Shown: in pieces, positions 12,040 through 22,160 of the stretch
Numbering within the stretch: position 1 is the first letter of the stretch
Layout of the letters: every line of letters begins with the position of its first letter
Assembly: GCF_016802725.1 (NCBI RefSeq)
Contig: NC_052669.1
Coordinates: 9,075,770-9,139,769, forward strand
DNA: 64,000 nt
Direction: 5' to 3'
Source of the DNA: Solenopsis invicta
Taxonomy: Eukaryota; Arthropoda; Insecta; Hymenoptera; Formicidae
The notes under the pieces: generated by a model
Seen by the model: the letters and a program-made list of their open reading frames with translations, nothing else
Told to the model about the DNA's origin: nothing
Database searches by the model: none
Program-made: the position numbers and the translations under genes

Positions 12040-13860
12040 AATGCATGTATATATGCAGATATAATTTTCAAAATTATATACCATATATAAAATTGTGACG
12101 AGTTTTGATTGAATTAAAAATAGTTGTTACGAGGCATACTTTTTGTTACTTTTTTTCTAAAAGGACAGTTCGGAAGTTTGTTTAGGATACTGCCATACAA
12201 AAGACGTAAGCTAAAGATTTGATGAGGGAATCTTAAGTAGAAGGTATTTCCTCAGGGGGTTTGGGTGGATTCGAACAAAAGCAGTAAAAAAAAATGAGAT
12301 TGGCAAAACCTTTAGAACTAACCAATCTATTCTCCGTAAAGATATTCTAAATAATATTTATAAGCAATGCCTTTGCATGTGTTGGGTTCGGCAGAGAGGA
12401 CGGCCGTCACAGAAAATCATGAATGCTTGCGCTGTCTCTACCTGTCCTTCGAGGAATTTAGCCAAACGAATGCTCACCAACACACGAAAGAGAGGCACAT
12501 CAAATATTATAAATATGAGAAACGCCTCTCCGCTTTCTTATCTGTAAATTTGATAACTGCATCCGGCCTTATCTTAATGCAAATAAAGGGCGCGGGACGA
12601 GTGGAACTTCGAATGCACGAGGGAGGGTATTAATGCGAGGACGTTGCAGCAAGTTGGCGTAAGTATTACATTATATTGCAAAGTATTATATTATATTAAG
12701 TTTGAAAATAATTATGTGCCGTTTCTCAATTCATGAACAATTGTCCTTGAACGTAACACGATGATTCATATTTTAAACGCGAGTCTGGATTTTATTGAGG
12801 CGAATGAGGTTAAATGTGATTAGCGGTATTTTCCGATGTAACGTGTTAAGCAAAGCGATTGGAACGATTAACCGTGACGCGGAATGCCATTCCGTTCAAG
12901 AATTGTTATTATCTATCGGAAATTATTGGTGAAATCTGAGATCTGAAATTTAACGGCGTGAAGAAACCATTAAAAACTTTTGAGCTACGCTAGCGAGGAT
13001 TGCATATCCTGCTAGCAAGAGGAAGCGACGAATGCCTGAATCGTAGACGAAAGTGCGCTTCACGGCTCATCGCCTTCTCATTTCTTAGATTACATGGTAG
13101 CTGAACGAGATGTCTGCTCGATTAATACCAGAACTCGCAATACTGTCTCACCTGCATCGTAAACACGTCGTTTATATCGCGATTATTAATGGACACATTG
13201 CAAGAACTGTAAAGTTTTTCTTGTAATCTAATGATCATTAATTTGTATTTACGTTAAGTTAAATATTGGAAACTTATTCCTCCTCGATAAACGTGATATT
13301 TTTTGAAATGGAAAGATAATATATTAAATTAATGTACTTACACAATTTTAATAATATACATTTTTAATAATATTTGTAAGGTAAATATTACAAAAAAAAG
13401 AGAAACACATTATTTGCATTTAAAATATTTAAAAAATTAAAACGAGTACCATTGAAGAACTTTTAAAGAAAAATTTATGTAAATGTTATGTTTTTTTAAA
13501 AATAGCTAAAATACAAATATTGTAGAAAAGAAAAAAAAAGTTATTTGCATCGAGAATATATGATAGGAATACGAAGAAAGATTTATTCAAGGACTTCTAA
13601 AAAAAAAATTGTAAATTTAATAGCTATTATTTTTAGGTGTGATGCTTTGTGAAGAAATATTGCAAAAGAATTTTTTATATGACAGTAAAGATAATTTAAA
13701 TATTTTTATCTCGCTACTGTGATAATTCAATTATATTTGTCTAGTCTAGGTAGACGAAAATTATACACATATCTATGTGACATTTATTGATTTCGCGTTA
13801 ACAGCGAATATTGAAATGTTATATTAATATAAGAATGTTTAAGTTCTAATAGTATTTTAT

Positions 13861-13981
13861 GACTGCGGTCAATTGGACTACTTCGAAGCATTTAGTTAAC
13901 CAATCAGAACAAAGATTTTTATAAATTGACCAATCGAAGGATGCTTCAAATCATTTGTAGCATCGACTTGACCGCACTCTA
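13861..13981. mobile_element. MITE-like inverted-repeat element, about 120 bp
   Basis: The left end GACTGCGGTCAA and the right end TTGACCGCACTC are reverse complements with one mismatch. Inner parts also pair: GAAGCAT with ATGCTTC, and ACCAATC on one side with GATTGGT from the other strand. A TA dinucleotide lies just outside each end, though the left one is separated by a T. The size, lack of coding sequence and terminal inverted repeats fit a nonautonomous DNA transposon. The superfamily is not determined. Confidence 0.6.
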
Positions 13982-14219
13982 TTATATAAAATAACAGAAT
14001 GTTCTTTTTTTTTGTGAAATTAAGTTCTTAAGGAACCAATTTTTTGCGGGATGCAAGTTTAAATGATATACGTATATAATTATAAGATTAAAATAATCAA
14101 AAAACAGGATTAAAAAAGAAATCACGCCCATAAACTTTCGTAGGTCCAATGACTGTAGAATATCTGCTATGTCATTGAAATTTCGTGAAATTCTGTTTCT
14201 TCGAATCATTCGACTATTA

Positions 14220-16680
14220 ACTCACTTTTGTTCGTAACATTGTTGCGCGCGATCGCAGTTTGCTAGATTGTAGTTCCCAACCTCGGGCGGGATGCTGCAC
14301 GCGAGATAATTCTTTTTATTTCAGAAAAGAACGAGCAGCTCGGTTCGAACGTGTAAATTATCTTAATGAACCGCGCGATCCGATGTTTCTCTCAATGAAA
14401 TAACTTTTTCGAGGGACGTCTCGACTCGTAAGCATTCGCGCTAAACCAATTCGCATGAGCCCTAGTCCAAAGCAGGTAGACCGATCCGGTCTTTTGGATC
14501 TCTCTCGAGACCCTTTTTTTGCACAGGAGTTGGTCCCCAACTACATTTTCAATGGTCGTATCCAGGCGGGCTCCTTGTCTCCCTGCTATTCCCATTCTCA
14601 TCCGCCTTCCTATTTCCGAGGCGCCTACCTTTGTTTCGGCTTTCCTACAAAGTTGCAAGTATCCTTGGAAGTAACATGGGATTGTCCCTTGCAACTCTGG
14701 GTTTAGGAACAAATACATTTTTCGTACGTTTTTTTTTCTTCGAAAAATTCTGGTACCTGTCGATCACGTGGAAGATAAATGATCACTGAAATACTTTTAA
14801 CTCACCTTTAATACAAAGTTGCTTTAGTTTTGCTTTAGTACCTCCGACACAACGCATGGAATGTCAGTTTAGATAAATGAACTTTTAATGTGGAAAGAAA
14901 ATCCTTTCTGCGACGTTATCCTTTCGAACGCAAAGGATATACCTGCAATAAGGCCCAACAAGTATTTTCTAAATCATTGAATTCACTCACCGAAGCCGAT
15001 AATTTCAGACGTATGGTCGGGCGCCGATGTTAATTAACGGTAGCGATAAATGAAACAGATACTTGTGTTTATTCTTGATAATGAAATTGATTACGCAATG
15101 ATGGTATGGAAGATTTAATCCAACGGAATTGTACCAGCTTTAGCTTCTGAATAAAGACACTTTGACCGATCTATCACCGCGCGGCGTTGCAGCTGAGTGT
15201 CAGACGCGCTGGAAAGACACGAAATCAGCGTCCTTGATAGAAAAAAAATCGAACAGCGCGAAGTTTCTCTCTTCCCCCGAGATATGAATACGGACGCTTA
15301 ACGAGCACGAATCTTGGCGGTCGTTTGCTTTCGTATCGTGGAATAATCAGAAATGATGATGAGAGTTAAGACGCACCTCTTACGACGCGGCAATACCTAA
15401 CGCGGTTCGCAGTCTCAAGAACATCGTATAAAATTTGTTTTTTTTTTTATACAGCGCGGGTTAAAAATCCCGAATAGATGAAGAACTAAAAGAGAAAAGC
15501 GAGAACAAAATTAATTAATAAATAACGAATTTGTCTGGTGTTTTTTGCGAAAATATGAATCGATTGTTTCTTCCAGCTCTCGATCGTAGAAAGGGAAGTG
15601 GAATCAAAGTGAAGACTGAAAGTCAAGTTGGGGATAAACACAGAGACTTAGGATCGAGATAGACCGCATATAACATTTTCAACACGGCGGCTCTTACGGC
15701 TTAGCACTGACAAGAGTTTCTTGCGCGTGCCAGCAATTTCGCGGGTCGACCGATAAAAAGCGCCGATTCTGTCCGCCGATCACGTACTCTCGTCTTTCAC
15801 GCAGCCCGGGGATCCGCCGCGGTAGATGAAAGTCACAGTTTACGATACTGCGCGTCAAGTACAACCTCGTCGACGGTGGTTTTGCGAATACGGACTGGCG
15901 ATCGTCCCATTACACGCACAGCGATCGAAAAAGGCGGTGGTTTTGCGTGAATCTCACAAATGTAACGCTCCTCAAGGGGTCGCGAGGGTTAGCGACGGTC
16001 GATTCTCAGCTGCTCTGCAGATGGAGTGGCCAAGTCCTTACACAGAGCAATCGAGGACCTACCGCGTTCTTTCAGCCTCAGACTCTCTTGATCGTTTCTC
16101 TGACGTCAATTTCTTCCCGACCTCATCAGGCCCAAAGTGAGATTTCAAAGTTGCGATTGTTGTTTTTTGTATTCAACTGCTTGGCAGAGGAGTTATGATA
16201 GGTGGGTTGTAAAAACCGATGATGATGTCATGTAAGATAGCCGCGAATGTTAAAGAACTTAACGAAATATATTTCATTAATAATTTATTACAGTTTTGCA
16301 TTGTGAACAATTAAAAATAAAAGAATTTTGCAAAATTGTAAGAGAGACGTTTTAGTTATAGCCATAATGCTACAATGTCTTTCAAAAACATTTTATATAT
16401 ATTATATATTATATTTTCTCATATTTGATGACTTCATTAGAGCAGTCAAGAGGTCATTACTATTATTAATAGCCAATAAATGATGTGGCTCCGCTAAAGC
16501 TGCGAGTTAGTTGTGCTCGATGCAGACAGCTCCTTATCTGTGTGTATATAGCAATTAACGTTATATTTGTCAAACTCGATTCGAGTTTAGCGTATGCTAA
16601 TTGTTATGCAACTCTTGAAAAGATACCGGCCGCGGCTGTTAAATTCATGTTCATCGTTAACGATGTCGTTTAGTCTCAAC
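14220..16680. other. Mixed-composition stretch, CpG-richer from about 15.2 to 16.1 kb
   Basis: Less AT-rich than its left flank. A minus-strand donor-like GCTTCG|GTGAGTGA spans about 14983-14996, with the intron's first base at 14990. A minus-strand TAAAG|GTGAGTTA lies near 14800-14812. The word CGGTGGTTTTGCG is duplicated at 15874-15886 and 15935-15947. A perfect CRE palindrome TGACGTCA is at 16101-16108. The plus frame 15826-16140 (104 codons) begins at an ATG but shows no family signature. Regulatory or untranslated-exon DNA is the likeliest reading. Confidence 0.35.
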
Positions 16681-17245
16681 GAAGGCATCGCACTTGGGCG
16701 AACTTTCAGTGCGACTTTCTCCCTTCTGCTAGGGACAAGATCCGCCTCTTATCAGGCAACGCCACCGAGCTAATGGCCCTGCCAATCAAGTTCGTAATGC
16801 GATTAGCAGTATCGGCGATCAGCGTGGCGCAGCTATTGCGGACTTTCGACGTCGCGATACCGACGTGCCTTTGTACACTGGCGTCCATATCGTAAATTGT
16901 TCCTCTGTTTGCGTCGACTTTATGCGCCTCTTTTCCCTTTCCTCTGGTAAAGTATACGGACGTCTTCCAATACGTTTCTTTGCGCGGCGAATGGCAGGTG
17001 CTCGCCACGTGCAGCAGTACCATGATCACCACCCTTTAACTTTAATAAGACAGCGCTCGCACCACGTAGTGGCATGCTCGTTTGAAGTAAGTGTAAGCGT
17101 CACGAGAGAGATGGGGGCCGCGCCGCGCCGCGCGCTGTGCGGCGTGTTGTTCATGATCATTTACACGAGCCGCGAAGAAGAGAGAGCGGTACTTTTAAGA
17201 TCAGCTTTACGGCAGCTCGAAGAGCATTTTAACGCCAGGAAATGA
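16680..17245. other. CpG-rich block with opposing open frames
   Basis: A 108-codon minus frame (16706-17032) begins with a hydrophobic run resembling a short signal peptide (MVIMVLLHVAS), but a 126-codon plus frame (16865-17245) overlaps it. Two opposing frames in a GC-rich block usually mean that stops are rare, not that either is coding. The minus frame ends at a genuine stop with no donor nearby. No family recognised, so I do not call a gene. Confidence 0.3.
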
Positions 17246-19116
17246 CGGTTTCCATATATATGTGCACAAATGCGTACCGTTAGAAGCAATGAGCGTAAAC
17301 GCCCTCCAGAATTTGGGTAAAATAAAACACATGTATGAAAGATTTGAAGATTAGAAATTCTCAGAAATTATATCCGTTTGTAATTTATTACTGTGTCTAG
17401 ATCAATCGTTTCAGCATTCGTTGATCTGGTCAATTAAGTAGGATTAATAGTGTCATTAACTTTGAAATTTTTCAAAATTATTTTAAGACCGTCAATTTTG
17501 GAACTTGTTATCTTTAATCATTTTAGCATCAATTTTAATTATATACGAATCGTTAAATGAAGTGATTTCCATAAGCTATTAACTTTTAAAAAGGCTATTG
17601 ATGATATCGTAAAATGTTTAAGGGTGTTTTCTTAAAGCAATGAACGACAGTGCACACGCCGCTCGTTAGTCATGTCATTAAATGCGTTTAATTGTAAGTT
17701 TCGAAACGATTGAAACGAATTGTCTAAATCTTCGAATGGGGAGATTTATTTAGCCGGCAACGCTTGACGCGCAAATTAGGAGTTCTCGGCAACGCTTAAT
17801 GAATTCTAAGAAAAAACCGTGTGATGTGGGAAAGAAGAGGCCGATCAAAGGATCAAGATGAAGACGCGTCTTCGAGAGATGTTATCGTGCTATCGTTATA
17901 ATAAATAATTAAGATCACTCCGAGTAATGAATGGACGCACTTGATCTGTTTTAATCTTGTCAATACTTTTAAAAAGGATTTGATACGTAAAAAATTTTCT
18001 TTCCACTCAGAAGCTAAATATATAGTAGCGTGGATTAATTAAAAAGATCAATTTCTCCGAACGGTCGATTAATTTACACAGAAAAAAATATTCATGTTTT
18101 AAAAATAACTTTATTTTAAAAATGTATAAGTATTAAAATAAATTTATATAACATAAAATAAAAATAACAAGAAGAAATTTTATATAATTTTATCAAGAAA
18201 AATATAATCTCAAATTATTCAACAATAATCTTTATGAGTTAAGAACAAAAAATTGATAAGAAATAATATTATCTTGAAATCAAAGCATTGAAATGTTTCA
18301 ATATTATTATTGTTAAAATAATTATATTGTGCTTTCAAATAGTTATTATTTAATATGGAAATAAAAATATATATAATACTGCTGAAATTTGAAATTATCA
18401 GATTTTTTAAGATTTTATATTGTTGCTTATATATAAAACAATGATTGCGTTAAATAGAATATACAGGTTTGAATTTAATATTAATTCTTCTGTATAAGAG
18501 AATTGCTAATACTTCGACTTTTCTTTCTCTCTTTCTCTCTCTCTGTTAATTAGTAACACGCATTTTTATAATTAATAACATTTTTGAAATTCGCATGGCT
18601 ATCGTAAAGATAAACACGTCTTTTGTCAGACAGGCTCTACGTCGTTGTCAGTATATGAATCGATTTTGCGTTTTGAAATTTAACACTCATCCAAGTATCG
18701 CACGTAATCTAGCATTTCACGAAATCACGCAATCTCTGTCTGAACGATCGATGTGATGATCGCTTACGCGATTATTAATTTTAAGACATGTGAATAGCTC
18801 AACCACGTTTATCTGGCGTTTAGTCGAAATTTATCAGGGAAAAGTACTTGTCAAGAATCTCCTTAATAAAGAGTGTTCCCGCATAAAAGGCTAGCAAGTA
18901 CCATCAGCATGAATTTCTCATATTACTTCGACATGTGTTTTCATATGATCTGTAATGCCTCACGATCGCGTGAGAAGAGACGGGTATCGCCCTTGTTGCC
19001 AGTAATGAAAATAATGATTCATAATTTCGAGAAATTAGTGTATTAAGCGGAATAGAAATGCACGATCCGGCTGCGAGGAAGAAGGACAGTTATGGCTCTT
19101 AAGAAACCTGCTGGTA

Positions 19117-19158
19117 CACGTGCCCGCTGACATTCACGCACGTGCATTCGCGCACGTG
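19117..19158. promoter_or_regulatory. Cluster of three CACGTG E-boxes
   Basis: CACGTG occurs at 19117-19122, 19139-19144 and 19153-19158. The last two lie in a 14-bp tandem unit CATTCACGCACGTG / CATTCGCGCACGTG (19131-19158) with one difference. CACGTG is the canonical site for bHLH factors such as Clock/Cycle and Myc/Max, and the inner ACGTG also suits hypoxia-type factors. The cluster lies in a small GC-richer island inside AT-rich DNA. Binding is inferred from motif identity only. Confidence 0.45.
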
Positions 19159-19975
19159 ACATTTACGACCGGCTAATTATTAATTGGCCTTACACAGAGT
19201 AGCCGTGCCGCTCGCCGCGCGATTTTGCATGCCGTTTTTAAGCAGAATAAGTATACCACACACAATTAAGAGAAAAAGTTTGATTAAGTTATTTCCTTGC
19301 AAGTTATAACTTGGCAATTATTTGGAAATATATAAATTTCCAATTTTTATTCCTTGATTCTTTGATCTGCACGATACCTATCATAAAATGGACATGTCTG
19401 ATCACATAAAATAATATCTAAATAATGTTGCATGTCTTTTTCACTTTAATGTACAAAATATGAAATACACAACTTTCCTTTTCTTTTCTTTTTTTTTTTT
19501 TTTGATAGTTTGTACAAATCCCATGATAGAGTTTTCGATGTAACTCTGCATCAGTTATGGAAGAATCAATAAGAAGGATATGCTCTTCAATGCTTTTGCT
19601 CTTAAAGAAGATAGACTCCTACCCGAATAAAAGCAGCTTTACCGAATGTGATGATACAAATCAAACAGTTATTTTTGGTATAATAAAATTTTTTACATTT
19701 AATTAGCAATTTCATGCGTGGAATTACTTTTTCAGTTCGACATGTGTTTAATCATGCTTAATTACAGATGACGCTTGCGCAAACTTGACACAATTGTTCG
19801 TTCAAATACCACGGACGTATATATGCGTTTAAGGAGAAATTAAAATTCAAGGATCAATACAGACGCGTTAGATTCGCCAAAGAGAGGGGGGAGATTGCGC
19901 GTGATTCCCATCTCTTTCATGGACCAAAACCAAATAAATATATTTTCGGTGAATCTCGATAAATTGATACTATTA

Positions 19976-20176
19976 CAATTAAAATTTTTGTGTTAAATTT
20001 CTCATGTGTTAAACGGTCCACCCAAATTTTTATGTTGATTTAACACAAAATAAATACGTTCAAAGTAACACTAATATTACGTAAAAGAATTTCAATCCAA
20101 ATAATTTAACATAATCACATTATATTAAATTGAAACTATTTTATTATAAAAATTCAACATAAAAATTTTAATAAGA
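19976..20176. mobile_element. Inverted-repeat element (MITE-like), about 200 bp
   Basis: ATTAAAATTTTTGTGTTAAAT near 19978-19998 is matched in inverted orientation near 20153-20174 with about two differences. A nested perfect 13-bp inverted repeat, TTTTGTGTTAAAT (19986-19998) with ATTTAACACAAAA (20038-20050), lies inside. No coding capacity. The overlapping palindromes suggest a MITE or a folded-back remnant. Ends and target duplication are not certain in this AT-rich setting. Confidence 0.4.
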
Positions 20177-20780
20177 AAACAAAATGTTTTTTATTGCGCA
20201 GGCGATAAAAAATTGATCTAATATAGATAAATAAATAAAGAAATATGACTGACAGTAAAATTATTCGATGTGCGATATAATTTTATAGCTGATAACGAAA
20301 TGCTAATAAGTCGTGAATTAATATCGATTGATCGTATCTGTTATTCAGGTGATATTAAAATTCCGACTTCAATCAAATTCAGTTAAGCCAGTTCAGTTAA
20401 CAGAATGTAGAACAATCTCTTATCATTTGTTGAACACTTTGCACGAGTGATAAGCTGACGCCACGACCAACGCAAGTTCGAATCACCTCTCATATTCTGG
20501 GTGTCAGAAACATTTTTTTTTTCTTCCTCATTACATAACAATATTATTTCAGTTAGATAAAGTCATCGCTTTATTTACCTACGACCGCATCGAAACACCT
20601 GTACTTTTCATCCAAGTATCATTGACAGCGCAGACATACAACACAGCTGTTTTATCCATTTATCACTTTAGTTGCAATATGGGACTTACCAAGGCCTACT
20701 GCAATGAAGCCTGATAAAAAGAGCTTACGAGCTCTTTTCAAGATAAAAGAATTGAAAATGGTCAAAAAATAAGAGAACAA

Positions 20781-20809
20781 GCGCGCGCGCGCGAGAGAGA
20801 GAGAGAGAG
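20781..20809. repeat. Compound (GC)n(GA)n microsatellite
   Basis: An alternating GC run (about 20781-20793) passes directly into a GA run (about 20792-20809). Alternating GC can adopt Z-DNA and such tracts mutate readily. Confidence 0.9.
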
Positions 20810-21470
20810 TAACATCATCTAAAGATTTTTTTTCTTCATAAAATAAAAATACTAAAATATAATTGTATTTTATATTCATTTAATATGTTTGGAACGTAAA
20901 ATCTTTAAATGTCTCTCTTCTTCTCTCTTATCTTTAAGAAAAATTATGTTGTAAAAATGAGAATAATACGTGTCAACTTTTTTCATTGTCGTAATTTGAA
21001 ATAACTTTTTAATTATGCACAATATACGTGAATAAAATAGGAAGTTGAAGAGAAATTGAGAAAGAAATTGGGATCTTAAATATTTCGTTGCGTGGAGGAA
21101 GCAAATTATGTTAATAATAATAATCAAGCGATTTAAGAACAGATTATAAGGTCCAAACAAAATATAACTGTTTTTGAAAGGGGGAAACAATGCAAAGAAA
21201 CATACAACATTTTTGTCTTTAAATATAAGGAAACAATTCACTTTCTAAGTCGCTTCCTGTACTACGTAGGACTCGCAAAACTCATGCGAGAAAGCATGTA
21301 AGTTAGGAGAGCGATGTTAATTATTCGTATACAATATACACTTCAAATTTCTTCGATTTCATGGCGTTCATACGTAAATTCTCAATTAGTATACCTTACA
21401 TCTAAACAATGAACACAGATGCGTATTAAATCGAAAGTAAAACCACGAGCCATACGCGACGTCGCAGTTT
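20810..21470. other. AT-rich stretch without a gene
   Basis: A 121-codon minus-strand open frame (20876-21241) is Phe/Ile/Leu/Lys-rich, as expected from AT-rich composition, with no domain. I see nothing else. Confidence 0.5.
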
Positions 21471-22160
21471 TAAGGGGAATACCGCATCTCACCCTTGGCT
21501 CTCATCGGAGCGGGCTGCTCGATCAATCACTTTAAATCTTCGTTCACCGGGTTGACCTTCATCGCCGCGCCGCTCCGTGGCGCGTCTCGGCGACCTTCTT
21601 TCGACGAAAATCGAGTTTGTCTCCCCCGTTTCATCTCGTCGACAACCCTCTCCCGTCGTCCCTGTTCGCGTATCCGTTCCGCGATCAGCGAAGACGGCGC
21701 GCGAGGGGTTTCTTGACCCTCGGTGCGTCCCGAGTCCCGACGCGTCGCGACGCGGCGCGGTGCGGCGCGTGGGAAGGGATCGAGGCGCGCGAAGGGCGTT
21801 TTCCCGCCCTGCGACCGAAGCCGCTCGATGGGATCACCATGGAGACAGACGTCCCCATACCTTTATTCTCCGAGATATTTCCCCGTGAAGCTCCCGGAGC
21901 TCCCCTGCTTCTTGCTGGCCTTGTGCCGCGCTTGCCGCTCACAACGTCCGCAAGCCTCGCGCCCGCGTTCGTTCCACCCCAGTCCGAAGGTCGTCGGATT
22001 GAGCTAGGTCGCATTTGCGGGGGAGGATTCCACCCCAGCCAGCCGGCGGATTTCTTATAATGTGCAAGGGACTACGCCCTACTCAGCCGGTCGACGACGC
22101 TCGCGTTTTGTCTCGGTAACCTCGAGACAGAATTCGCACCGCGCTTGTATTTCGGGGATT
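21470..22160. other. CpG-rich block
   Basis: About 0.7 kb of strongly CpG-rich sequence between AT-rich flanks. Four overlapping open frames on both strands (up to 147 codons) make coding use of any one unlikely. It holds a hairpin with arms TGTCTCG/CGAGACA (22109-22129). A promoter, untranslated first exon or conserved noncoding element are all possible. No convincing donor was seen at its edges. Confidence 0.45.

Larger units (their letters stand above)
11246..13860. other. Stretch without a supported gene
   Basis: AT-rich with scattered structure: a 14-bp palindrome TGCACAGCTGTGCA (11700-11713) centred on a CAGCTG E-box, an 8-bp tandem GACTATCC pair (11902-11917), a hairpin with GCTAGC arms (12989-13016) and low-complexity A/T runs from 13.3 to 13.7 kb. 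An 88-codon ATG-initiated plus frame (12367-12633) has no recognisable domain and is not called. Confidence 0.45.
17246..20780. other. AT-rich stretch without a gene
   Basis: Long AT-rich DNA, especially 17.9-18.5 kb. It contains a (CT)n-like tract at about 18519-18544, a T15 run at 19489-19503, the E-box cluster at 19.1 kb and the inverted-repeat element at 20.0 kb, listed separately. No open frame above background. Confidence 0.55.

Noticed and set aside
12367..12633. 88-codon ATG frame followed by a GTAAGT word
   Set aside because: The frame closes before the donor-like word, so the two do not form an exon, and no domain is visible.
13146..13158. Minus-strand ATGCAG|GTGAGA like the one at 45.74 kb
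   Set aside because: The shared 13-mer is expected by chance in 64 kb, and here there is neither a CpG-rich block nor an open frame before it.
18073..18250. Second copy of the CACTGAG MITE (TACACAGAAAAAAATATT)
   Set aside because: Only the first dozen bases resemble the 26.24-kb terminus and no matching right end was found.
20450..20500. Possible tRNA suggested by GTTCGAATC
   Set aside because: The box-B-like word has no matching A box at the right distance and no cloverleaf can be drawn.
21577..22060. Open frames of 94-147 codons on both strands
   Set aside because: Four frames are open at once in a CpG-rich block, so openness carries no coding information.
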